Shown here in pieces: positions 54,266 through 63,600 of a stretch of 64,000 bases of DNA. Location: NCBI RefSeq assembly GCF_902167145.1, contig NC_050104.1, positions 12,980,001-13,044,000 of the forward strand, read 5' to 3'. Below the pieces are notes generated by a model that was given only the letters and a program-made list of their open reading frames with translations, did not search any database and had not been told where the DNA came from. Position numbers and translations under genes: made by a program. Position 1 is the first letter of the stretch; every line of letters begins with the position of its first letter. Origin of the DNA: Zea mays (Eukaryota; Streptophyta; Magnoliopsida; Poales; Poaceae).

Positions 54266-54744
54266 TCAGGCATTGCCCGGGGAAGGAGCTGCACCCTCGG
54301 CTTCGTTTCCACCCTCGGCGAGATCCGCCCCGCCCTCGGACAACGGCGCAAGCGGAAGGATCTCCGCCTCGAAGGTGGACGCCAGCACCGCGCTCGGGCT
54401 CGCGGCGACCGCGTCGAGCCACTGAACTACGGCCAGGGCAGCTTCATCTTTGTCGAGAAGGCAGTACCCCTCGCTGACCCGCTCCAGATCCACGTCGTAG
54501 TGGGAAGCGAGCACGGCGAAGGCCCGCCTGACGCCGTGATGCAGCGCCTCGCGGAGTCTGCCGCGCGCGTGGTCACCCAAGGCCTGCAGGCGACTCTGAG
54601 GGGAGCTCCCCGAGGAGACGTCGTCAAGACCGAAGATCTGGCAGAAGGCCGAGATAGCCTCAGACATGGCCACGCGGCCGGCCTCCTTCTGCTCAGCCGC
54701 CTGGGCAAGTGCCTTGGCGGACTCGTCGAGGGCAGACTCGAGCT
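54266..54744 (-). pseudogene. Antisense gene, exon 5
   Basis: C-terminal exon. Helical start (ESALDESAKALAQAAEQKEA), then a domain with FCQIFGL, RLQALGDHARGRLREAL, VRRAFAVLASHYDVDLERV and VVQWLDAVAASPSA; acidic Gly/Ala tail. Read-through in a single frame, no stop until TGA at 54268-54266. Confidence 0.65.
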
Positions 54745-54826
54745 CTGCAGATAGCCAAAGTAGAAGTCTTCAAACACGAGTTGAAGAATTAAGCTGAATC
54801 AAAATCTTAAAACAGCCAAGACATAC

Positions 54827-55235
54827 CTTCGGCTCGGGCACGCTGCTCCGAGGCTGCGGCTTGGGCGGACTGAGCAGACCCGACGGCCACGGCTAGGTCC
54901 TCCGCAAGGGCTCCGGCCCGGGCAGACGCCTCAGCTAGCTGGTCTCCAAGGGCCTCAGCCCGGCTTTCAGCCTCGGCGGCCCGACCCCGAGATTGGTCCC
55001 GCTCGCCGATGACCTGGCCAAGCTCCAACTGCCGTCGCTGCGCCTCTGTGCGTGCCGCCGTCGCCTCTGCCCCCAGATCAACATAGAGCAACCGAAGGTC
55101 CGCCACCTCGGCGCTCCGTTGGGAGAGGCGCTCGGCAGTCTCGGTAAGCGTGGTCCTCAGGAACCGCAGCGAACCCCAGACATCGGCATCGTGGAGGATG
55201 AACGACGACTTGGCGGCGCTCAGATCCGTCAGATC
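54827..55235 (-). pseudogene. Antisense gene, exon 4 (coiled coil)
   Basis: Opens with DLTDLSAAKSS and becomes a long Ala/Glu/Arg coiled coil (RAAEAESRAEALGDQLAEAS, AVAVGSAQSAQAAASEQRAR). Phase 0 in, phase 1 out. Confidence 0.65.
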
Positions 55236-55304
55236 CTGAGGAAAGGAAACGGGGCGTCACAAAGAATACCTTGATCACGTGAAAGGTATGCCTGAAATCC
55301 TTAC

Positions 55305-55908
55305 CTGGAGGATCTTGGGAATGTCCCTGCAAAGGACCTCCAAGGTCGACCGAAGCGACCCCACCGTTGCCTCGGCACACTCACGAAGCCCGTCCTAAGA
55401 CTGCTCCTCTCGCTCATCGTCGAGAACGAAGAGGGGATCCGAAGCACCATGGATCCAGAACCAGAGCGACTGACGCCGCCCATCGGGACTGCGCTGCGCG
55501 AGGACGAGGTTGCCGCTCCACAGGACGGGTCGCGGTTCTGCGCCCCCCTCCTCCGAGGCATCAAGTAGCGGCGCCTCGGCCATCTCAGTGCCGGCGGCGA
55601 CGGGTGGCTCCACGGCCCAGACGGCAATAGCCTCGGCAGAAGCTGGTGCCAGCGCCGGCAACACGTCTGGTGGGCTCGAGGCCGCAGCCGCGCCAACAGT
55701 CTCCCTCGGCACGACGGCCGCCTCGACGGAGGGGTCAGCCTCGGGAGCTCGCCCCACGGCAACTTGTGCCGCCTGAGCCCCCCACTTTGGGGCATCTTGT
55801 GAGGAGGCCAGCTGGCCGGCGAGGCCCGGCGCGGCACTGGCTGCAGAAGCCGACGCCGTCTTGAGGACCTTCCAGGGAGCCAGACCGGTCGAACCGTGCC
55901 TCCGTTTG
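55305..55908 (-). pseudogene. Antisense gene, exon 3
   Basis: Low-complexity Ala/Pro/Glu-rich segment, then VLWSGNLVLAQRSPDG and FVLDDEREEQS; TAG at 55397-55395; continues to REC-AEATVGSLRSTLEVLCRDI. Phase 2 in, phase 0 out. Confidence 0.6.
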
Positions 55909-55982
55909 CTGGGAAGAAAGGGAAGAGCAGGATTAGGACACGCGAAGGAGGAGCCGGGACAAAGGTATCCTAAGATACTTAC

Positions 55983-56653
55983 CCACTCCGGGCCACGACC
56001 AATCGTGCCTGCGGGGAGGCCCCTCGAGCCTCGGTCCCCGCGGGTACCACCGAGGTTAGCCCCGCTGCCGGCTTCGGCACCATCCTTGCCTCGGGCACCC
56101 GAGGCACCAGAGGGACGAACTGCCTAGGCGCAGCCACGACGACCCGAGGATCAGCCTCCTGTGCAGTCGGCACCGGCAACGGCTCTTGGGGAACAGGCGG
56201 GTCAGCCTGACTCCCCGGGGTCACCTCAACTACCTCGGTCAAGGGGTCAAGTACCCTCTCGGCCTGCCCCTGTTCTTCGGACCGGGACCCTGATGTCCTA
56301 GCCCCGGATACCGGCGGTGCCAGCCCACTCGGGGGCTGGCTCGACGACCCCTGGCCCAGCCTCAGATCCGGGCTGAGGCCAAGGCGGGTAGCCATGTCAT
56401 CGTCTTCATCATCGTCATCATCGTCGTCGTCGTCATCATCAGGCGTCTCCGGCGACGGCTCCCTCGGGAGCCCGTCCCTCTCCTGCCGCCGACGACGCCT
56501 CTCCAAGGCATCCCGAGCCTGCGTCCGCTCGCGGGCCCGAGCCTTCTCCGCGTCCTTCTTCTCTTTCTTCTTCTCCACAGCGACCCTCCGCGCGGCTCGG
56601 TCCACCGTGTCCTCTGGGATCGGTGGTAGAAAAGGCTTGTGGAACCCCACCTC
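55983..56653 (-). pseudogene. Antisense gene, exon 2
   Basis: Starts EVGFHKPFLPPIPED, then a very basic Lys/Arg/Glu helix (VEKKKEKKDAEKARARERT), a pure Asp run near 56405-56440 encoded by GAT/GAC repeats, and a Pro/Ser-rich tail. Phase 0 in, phase 2 out. Confidence 0.65.
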
Positions 56654-56732
56654 CTGGAGACGGACAGAAATCTCAGCTCTGAGAACCCAGGGGGCAGTCT
56701 TACACAAGAAGGAAGAAGGAGCGGACACTCAC

Positions 56733-57509
56733 CAGGGATATGCACCCGCGCTCGGGGCGCATCGAGGGCTGGGTAAGAGCACCGGCGTCCAGCTTTCCTA
56801 CCGTGGCTGCTACCCGCCTGTGGAGGTCATCGGCGGGGAGGGGGACCGAGGACATCTGCGAACCCTCCAGGTCGACCCCCGGCATCATCTCCGAAAGCAG
56901 CAGTCACCGCTTCGTCAATGGGAGCACCCTTCGGTGATGGATGGCGGCAACCACCCCCGCGGCGGTGAGCCCCCCATCTCGCAGCACCTGCAAGGCCTCC
57001 AGAAGGGGCTGGAGATTCTTCTATCTCTCGCGCGGGGTCCCGTAGCGCCAGTTGGTGCCGGAGGTGGTCACCACTCGTTGAGAAAACGATGGGAGCCTCC
57101 CATCGTCGTTCCGAAGGTTAAACCACCGGCGCTGCCACCCCTTGTTCGAAGAGGCAAGGATGGCGGGGATATACTGTTGCGCACGCGCCTGCCTCAACTG
57201 GAGGATGCAGCCACCGGCCCGCACCGCCATGCGAACTCTCCTCTCCCTCGTCGCCAAGGCAAAAGGCTCCGCAGAGAAGAGATGAGTCCACAGATCCCAG
57301 TGGGGGCCAATCCCCAAAAACCCTTCGCAAACCGCCGCAAAGATGGCTGCTTGTGCAATGGAGTTAGGGCTAAGATTGTGCAGCTCCACCCCATAGAAAT
57401 GCAGGATCGCTCGCATGAAACGACTCGCCGGCACTCCAAACCCCCGCTCGTGGAAAGAGATGAAACTCAGCACATACCCTGGCGGTGGGGATGGGGCGGC
57501 TCCGCTAGG
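56733..57509 (-). pseudogene. Antisense gene, exon 1 (distal part, Transposase_28-like)
   Basis: Continues exon 1 past the Ds-like insertion: PPPGYVLSFISFHERGFGVP, FMRAILHFYGVELHNLSPNS, FLGIGPHWDLWTHLFSAEPF and GWQRRWFNLRNDDGRLPSF. Pattern fits the conserved core of the plant 'putative gypsy-type transposon' family. TAG at 57023-57021 and TGA at 56906-56904 interrupt it. Donor CTG|GTGAGT at 56733/56732. Confidence 0.68.
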
Positions 57510-58751
57510 TAGGGATGAAAACGGGACGGATACAGCCGGATACAAGGTCATCCCGTATCCTACCCTAATGTAATTCTCTCGGATACGGGACCGGATACGG
57601 GTAGTTAAGATTTGGGACGGATATAGGACGGGACCGGGTAATAATCCGGACGGGTAAGAAACGGATAACAGATACTACTCGGGTAGGTACCGGATAATTA
57701 TCGGGTAGTTCATCTGATGATATTAATTGTCCAACCATCCATAAGTTAAGTAATACATAATCATGTATATGATAGATCAGATGTAAGAAAGGAAACCGGT
57801 AAAATTGACATCTTGCAGTTTAAAGTTGCTTATCACAAGGACATTGTAGAACCAACACCACAATATTTAAAATTCATAAAATATTCTAGTTTCACTAAAA
57901 AATTGCAAAAAAGTTACAAAAACTAATAAATATTTTATATGAAGGTAACTCAAGTCCTCGTATGAAAATGATAAAGTGAAGTATTGATTATGTTGAAACT
58001 TGGATACTTACACTGATTTCACATGTAACTCATACAAATAAGTGAAAGTGAAAGGAAAGAAATGTGGGCATCTTATAGATCTTATGATCCAAACATTTTT
58101 ATGGTTACATATGGACATATGTTGTATCTCCGTAAAATTTCATGATTTTCTGAGGCTATTTATGTATTATTAATTTCTTGTCATAGAAAATCATCAAAAT
58201 ACAATTAAATCATTAAAATATTGTAGTATCGACCGAAAATACAAATAAGTTACCAATACTAATAAATAGTCTATAAAAAGATAACCTTAAGTTCCCACGT
58301 GGAGATAACCTTAAACACCCACATAAAAATGATAAAGTCTATTAATTTAATATAAATTTGGACATTATTTCAATAATTTTGGTCTAAAAGATATGTTTAA
58401 ACAAAAAATGATGTATTACAAAGTCATGGATCTCTTCAAGCTCTACAATTTTCATATAAACTTTATCTTCATCCGATTTCATATGTAAAAGTTATGATTT
58501 TATAACTATATTATGCAGAAAAAGAAAAAACGGGTACCCGAATTCCGGGTACCCGTATCCGACCCGGGATTTTCGGGTATTGACCGGGTATTAGTGATTC
58601 CGTATCCTACCCGTATCCGAGGTTCAATATCCGGGTAATACCCGTATCCGTCCCGACAAACAAAATACCCGTATCCGTATCCGAAATTACGTCCCGTTTT
58701 GGTACCCGTATCCGATACCCGTTTCGAGTACCCGTCCCGTTTTCATCCCTA
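57510..58751. mobile_element. Ds-like non-autonomous hAT element (1242 bp)
   Basis: Perfect 8-bp TSD CCGCTAGG (57502-57509; 58752-58759). Terminal inverted repeats start TAGGGATGAAAACGGGACGG and match for 20 bp; the first 11 bp equal the Ac/Ds terminus. AAACGG, the hexamer bound by Ac transposase, occurs at 57519, 57659 and 58528, and as CCGTTT at 58694, 58719 and 58737, clustered near both ends. Subterminal CGGATACGGG and CGGGTACCCG repeats add further structure. The middle is AT-rich with no transposase ORF, so it needs an Ac-like helper. It splits exon 1 of the antisense gene. Confidence 0.9.
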
Positions 58752-58900
58752 CCGCTAGGGGGAGCAATCCACTCCGGCTGCGGGTCACCAGAGAGGGGAC
58801 GAAGCAAGCCATCAGCAACAAGGGCCTCCAAATTGTCCACCGTGACGGTAGAGAAAGGCCACGGGTCGTGCGGCGGAATAACGGCCACCCGGTCGACCAT
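58752..58900 (-). pseudogene. Antisense gene, exon 1 (start)
   Basis: ATG at 58900-58898 (MVDRVAVIPPHDPWPFS), then NLEALVADGLLRPLSGDPQP up to the Ds-like insertion. Removing the insertion and one TSD copy restores the frame of 57509-56733. Confidence 0.65.
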
Positions 58901-59032
58901 CACCAAGCAAAGGAGGTGGCGGCGGAGCGAACAAGGTGTGCAGTTTCCTTTCTCTAGCTATTCCCTCAGGTTGCGGAAACCTAAGCGGGAGACGAGCAGC
59001 AGAGTAAAGAACCGTCGCCGGTCCCTCTCCCG

Positions 59033-59043
59033 AATATATAAAG
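59033..59043 (-). promoter_or_regulatory. Candidate TATA box for the antisense gene
   Basis: CTTTATATATTCG on the minus strand, about 135 bp upstream of the ATG at 58900. The plus strand also reads as a TATA box (TATATAAAGG), so direction is uncertain. Confidence 0.35.
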
Positions 59044-59377
59044 GCCCAGGCGAGACCCGTTCAACACTTCGCCCGAGCCCGCCGCAAAATTCAAAACTCG
59101 GAGGCGAAACGCCCATTCCTCAAACGGCTCGCGCACGCACAACGGTAGCCCCGCGAACCACTCGTCCCGTCGCATTAACTCTGTGGCAGGACAAGCGGTA
59201 CCTTTGGCAGGCGAAGCAGGCGACGCTTCACCTCCGCCATGATGACCGCGTCAAAAAGGTACGCCATGTCGTTCAAATTCACATCCCTTTTTCTCTTCCC
59301 CTTTCTCTCTCTTGCTACAGGGACCGGGAAAGGGGATACTCCGAAAGGGATCCTTCGTCACGAAGGAAACGGGCCCC

Positions 59378-59680
59378 GAGCCCCCCTACTGATCAGAGGT
59401 TCGAAGGCTGGCCCCTCGGAAGGGTTCGACAGCCGCCTCAGAGCAGTCGGGCTTCGAGCCCTCCTACTGATCAGAGGTTCGAAGGTTGGCCCCTCAGAAG
59501 GGTTCGACAGCCGCCTCAGACAACTCGGGCTCCGCGCCCACCACTGGTCAGAGGTTCGAAGGCTGGCCCCTCGGATGGGTTCGACAGCCGCCTCAAGCCA
59601 CTCGGGCTCCGCGCCCACTACTGATCAGGGGTTCGTAGGCTGGCCCCCGAAGGGTTCGACAGCCGCCTCAGAGCACGCGG
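59378..59680 (+). repeat. 78-bp tandem repeat, four copies
   Basis: Each copy contains CTGATCAGAGGTTCGAAGGC, then TGGCCCCTCGGAAGGGTTCG and ACAGCCGCCTCAGA, with small changes and short deletions in copies 3 and 4. Confidence 0.85.
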
Positions 59681-60390
59681 AGCGAGGGATGACTCTGGGT
59701 ACATCCGATACATGGCCGAGGCTCGGGCTACGCTCCCGAGGTACCCTAGGACATTTCCGAGACCAGCAGGAGCGATTTTGTAACGGAATCTCATCAGAGG
59801 GAGGCATCGAGCCCCCAGACCCTATTAAACGGGACCGGGTCCAGCAAATCACCTGCAGGTACTTTTGGAGCGCGCCTCTGGGCCACTAGCCGACCCTTAT
59901 CGAACGGGGCACAGGTGTCCACTCGGATCACCCGTTAGCAACTCACTGGAGACACCATGTTCGGCGCCCTCCGAGGGCAACATGGCGCTTTCCCCCCTCC
60001 TCCTTGCGGAAAGGCGACGCAGGGGCGTATGAAAAAAGCCGAGTCTGTCCTTGACCGTCCTCTCACTCTGTGCGGAGGCTCGGTGGCTGCTCTCGCAAAC
60101 CCGGCTCCGGCCAAACCGTTGACAGCGTCAACATACCAGCCCGAGAACTTGGAACCTGACTATGCACCTGGGCTATGGCCAGTTCGCATGAGGGAACAAC
60201 CAGACCGGCCGAAGCATCACGAAACGCGCTAAGACCTCGAAGGAGTCAAACCACTCCTCTGAGGCCTCGGGGGCTACACCCGGCGGGTGCGCTCGCGCGC
60301 ACCCACCGGAACGAAACGCAACCGAGAAAGGTCGGTCCCCTTGCAAAAAAGTGCGACAAAAGCCTCCAAGAGAGTACCAACACTCCCTTC

Positions 60391-60406
60391 GAGGCTCGGG
60401 GGCTAC
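60391..60406 (+). promoter_or_regulatory. E4 polypurine tract
   Basis: GAGGCTCGGGGGCTAC directly before the 3' LTR. Confidence 0.75.
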
Positions 60407-61846
60407 TGTCGGGGACCATAATTAGGGGTACCCCCAAGACTCCTAATCTCAGCTGGTAACCCCCATCAGCACAAAGCTGCAAAGGCCTGATGGGCGCGAT
60501 TCAGGACAAGGCTCCGTCCACTCAAGGGACACGATCACGCCTCGCCCGAGCCCAGCCTCGGGCAAAGGCAGCCGACCCAGGAGGATTCACGTCTCGCCCG
60601 AGGGTCCCCTCAAGCAACGGACGCACCTTCGGCTCGCCCGAGGCCCAGGCTTCGCGGAGAAGCAACCTTGGCCAAATCGCCACGCCAATCGACCGTATTG
60701 CAGGAGCATTTAGTGCAAGTATTGACTAACACCTTATCCTGACGCGCGCTCCTCAGTCGACAGAGCCGAAGTGACTGCAGTCACTTCGTCGCTCCACTGA
60801 CCGAACTGACAGGAAAACAGCGCCGCCTGCCCTGCTCCGACTGCTGTGCCACTCGACAGAGTGAGGTTGACAACAGCTAAGTCCAGCCTCGGGCGCCATA
60901 GGAAGCTCCGCCTCGCCCGACCCCAGGGCTCGGACTCAACCATGACGCCGGACGACAGACTCCGCCTCGCCCGACCCCAGGGCTCGGACTCAGCCTCGAC
61001 CTCGGACGACGGACTCCACCTCGCCCGACCCTAGGGCTCGGACTCAGCCTCGACCTCGGACGATGGACTCCGCCTCGCCCGACCCTAGGGCTCGGACTCA
61101 GCCTCGACCTCGGAAGACGGTCTCCGCCTCGCCCGACCCCAGGGCTCGGACTCGACCTCGACCTCGGAGGAGCCTCCGCCTCGCCCGACCTCGGGCTCGG
61201 ACCTGCCACGTCATAGGGGGGCCATCATTACCCTACCCCAAGCTAGCTCAGGCTACGGGGAAGAAGACCGGCGTCCCATCTGGCTCACCCCGGTAAACAA
61301 GTAATGATGGCACCCCGCGTGCTCCAAGATGACGGCGGCTCTCAGCCCCTTACGGAAGCAAGGAGACGTCAGCAAGGATCCGACAGCCCCGACAGCTGTA
61401 CTTCCACAAGGCTCAAGCACTCCCCTGATGGCCACGACATCACATGAACAGGGCGCCAAAACCTCTCCGACTGCCACGACGGCATGTACTTAGGGCTCTA
61501 GCTCCTCTCTACTAGACACGTTAGCACACTGCTACACCCCCCATTGTACACCTGGGCTCTCTCCTTACGCCTATAAAAGGAAGGTCCAGGGCTCTCGTAC
61601 GAGAAGGTTGGCCACGCGAGAGAACGGGCTGGCGGATAGTCTCTCTCTCTCTTCCACGCGAACGCTTGTAACCCCCTACTGCAAGCGCACCCGACCTGGG
61701 CGCAGGACAACACGAAGGCCGCAGGTTTCCCCTTTGTTGTCTTTCCCCCCTTTTGTGTTCCGTCTCGCGTCGACCCATCTGGGCTGGGACACGCGGCGAC
61801 AATTTACTCGTCGGTCCAGGGACCCCCCGGGGTCGAAACGCCGACA
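60407..61846 (+). repeat. E4 3' LTR (1440 bp)
   Basis: Has six copies of the CTCCGCCTCGCCCGACC block (about 60905-61190) against five in the 5' LTR; TATA box 61572-61578; a shorter (TC)n tract. Ends CCGACA, then TSD CTAGG. Confidence 0.92.
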
Positions 61847-61851
61847 CTAGG

Positions 61852-62012
61852 TAAGTGGGTTTATAAGCTGCTTAAATGAGAATGACAATTGGCAACAAAT
61901 GCCCATGAACAAATACTTAGGTACTAAATCGTTAACTCAAGTTACCAGGAAATCTAGAGATTCTCACTTCTGATCTGGCCTGATGAAGTAAAGGAGGAGT
62001 ACATTCGCTGGG
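61852..62012 (+). pseudogene. L1-type LINE, decayed fragment 3
   Basis: Resumes after E4: GKWVYKLLK (compare L1 'SKWLFKLLN'), then a degenerate NxYLGxKxLxQV block, SRDSHF (about 61960) and EEYIRW (about 61994-62011), where S2 inserted (TSD CTGGG). Confidence 0.75.
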
Positions 62013-62722
62013 TGTTAGGGGCCAACTTTGCAAAAGGTCCTCATAAAACTTTCACTTTGACGTGAACAAATGTGTTTCAGGTACACGACTAATGGCAGAT
62101 GAAGCTAGCCTTCAAAGTGCTACCTAGAATAGTTGAAGCAATGCGAAGATAAGTTTCGTCTAGCACATACGGACGACAAGGAAGAAACTCGAAGCTGCAA
62201 GCTTCGACACAAAAAAGCTTTCGGCGCGAAGTGACGAAGTAGACACTGAGACTTGTGCAGCAAGAAAGAAAAAGAAAATACAACAATATTCATGTATCAT
62301 CTGTAAATCGTGTATGTAGACTTTATGGGCAAGTTTGCAATTTCCACGAAGTTGTTCGTCTTCTCTATAAATAGGCGAACAGTAACCTACATAAATTCAC
62401 CTCTCGAGGGCCTTAGCTTTGTGCTGCTTAGCATTCGAAGAACCTTCGATCTTCCTCTCATAGAGAAGTCGAAGGTATGTTTGTAATTTTGTTTAACATA
62501 AGGAAGAATGAAATAAAGATGCTAAGGCATATGAAATGAGTTTTATATTTCATTGTGTATCGTCATTTTATCCAATATTGTTTTATTTGCACATACCTTT
62601 ATAAACCTTCATCCTTCAAGTTAACACTTTAGAGAAGTGATAACTTTAGGACGAAGGTTCGTATTCTTTTGTGTTGCCTTGATTTTCAATGCCTTCAGGG
62701 GATTGAAATCAAGTATCCAACA
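62013..62722 (+). mobile_element. S2: solo LTR inserted in the LINE (710 bp)
   Basis: TGTTAGGGGCC...ATCCAACA ends; 5-bp TSD CTGGG (62008-62012) and CTGAG (62723-62727), one mismatch. TATAAATA box at 62366-62373 sets plus orientation. Removing it brings the LINE block before and after into register. No internal domain. Family not recognised. Confidence 0.75.
62366..62373 (+). promoter_or_regulatory. TATA box in solo LTR S2
   Basis: CTCTATAAATAGGCG, a canonical plant TATA context. Confidence 0.6.
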
Positions 62723-62727
62723 CTGAG

Positions 62728-63600
62728 TTATTTTAGCGTAGATGATGGGAAACAAATTAGATCGTGTGAATACACTTAGATGAATGATAGACCCCTCAAG
62801 GAGCTTTTTCCTATTTTTATTATAGCGTGTGATAAAAAAAGTCTTAGTGGCAGAAGTCCTTCCTTTGGTGTGTATCAAATAGGTGGAATAGGATTGTTGA
62901 ACTTGGTTGGATTAGTTAATTTGGGGATGAATTGGGATAAGTTTATTTGGGGCGCGTAGAGATGTATATTTATATGTTCGCTTTATTTATCAATTAATAA
63001 TGAATACCCCAATATGAATCAACTTGTTTGTCTATGGAAGCTAAAAATTCCTATTAAAATTCAAAGTATCCTATGAAATTTATAAAAGGGAAGTGTCTCT
63101 CACTTAATATAATATAGAAAAAAAGTGGTGGGAAGGAAGTGTGAGGTGCAATTTATGTAATCAGAATGTGAATATCCGACAGTTTGTTATTGCTATATTG
63201 CTCGAGCTATTTGGAGGACTATTTTTAGCTCTTAAAATATATTGACCTACTAATATTAATCATATAGTAGGATCTTGGAAAAGTAGCAATGAGACTGCAC
63301 ACAAAAAGGCTTATGATAAGAGTGACAACTATATTTTGCCATTTTAGTAATTATCGTTTTGCCAAAACGATGTTTTTTCTTTAAAATAAACAGATACCCT
63401 CTATTGTGCAGGCCATTTTCATGGGAACCTACTAGTTCAAATTATGGAGATGGATGTAGAAAGAAGAGGCTCATAAAGAAATAAACGATTCTTGTCATTC
63501 TTTGGAGGTTGTGGCTATAGAGATCTTTGCAAGGGTGGCGGTTCAATGCTAGAATTCCAATGTCTTAGTATTATTTTTTGTCTATAGGTTTCACTTTCTT
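62728..63600 (+). pseudogene. L1-type LINE, decayed fragment 4 (zf-RVT region)
   Basis: Reads, with stops and frame changes, as the C-terminal part of plant L1 ORF2: DDGKQIR and DRPLKELFP (about 62740-62815), a KLKIPIKIQ-like block (about 63040), SLTxYNIEKKWWEGSVRC-x-LCNQN (about 63100-63170; the CxxC of the zf-RVT domain), GSWKSSNETAHK (about 63270-63310), a QAIFMGTY-like block (about 63410), and a final helix near 63500. The exact 3' end is not clear; I see no poly-A tail. Confidence 0.7.

Larger units (their letters stand above)
54266..58900 (-). pseudogene. Antisense five-exon gene inside E4 (Transposase_28-like), broken
   Basis: Exons on the minus strand: 58900-56733 (containing a Ds-like insertion), 56653-55983, 55908-55305, 55235-54827, 54744-54266. 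The four introns (79, 74, 69 and 82 bp) all start GT and end AG with strong sites (GTGAGT, GTAAGT, GTAAGG, GTATGT; CTCCAG, TTCCCAG, TTTCCTCAG, CTGCAG). Phases agree at every junction. Excluding the insertion and one 8-bp TSD, the exons total 3081 nt, about 1026 codons plus TGA (54268-54266). Exon 1 holds the FISFHERGFGVPASRFMRA and FLGIGPHWDLWTHLF blocks I associate with the 'putative gypsy-type transposon' family. Stops at 57021 and 55395 (TAG) and 56904 (TGA) plus the insertion inactivate it. Additional antisense ORFs are known in Tat elements; role unknown. Confidence 0.72.
58901..60406 (+). other. E4 3' non-coding region
   Basis: Between the antisense gene start and the 3' LTR. It holds a TATA-like motif (59033-59043), a four-copy 78-bp tandem repeat (59378-59680), and two polypurine-like CCTCGGGGGCTAC motifs (60265; 60391-60406). 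Open frames across the repeat change with copy number and are not supported as genes. Confidence 0.7.
16051..61846 (+). mobile_element. E4: Tat-lineage Ty3/gypsy element, split by E3 and a Ds-like insertion
   Basis: LTRs start TGTCGGGGACC and end CCGACA; a perfect TSD CTAGG flanks it (16046-16050; 61847-61851). After subtracting E3 it has a 1.4-kb 5' LTR, primer site, gag, pol with two RNase H domains, a long region with an antisense spliced gene, a polypurine tract and a 1.44-kb 3' LTR. The dual RNase H, a DGG protease and the antisense ORF mark the Tat lineage. It resembles maize families whose LTRs start TGTCGGGGACCATAATTAGG, but I do not assign a name. Coding regions are decayed. Confidence 0.9.

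Noticed and set aside
59239..59889. 216-residue repeat ORF
   Set aside because: Produced by the 78-bp tandem repeat; the unit is a multiple of three, so any open frame is extended. No start context or domain.
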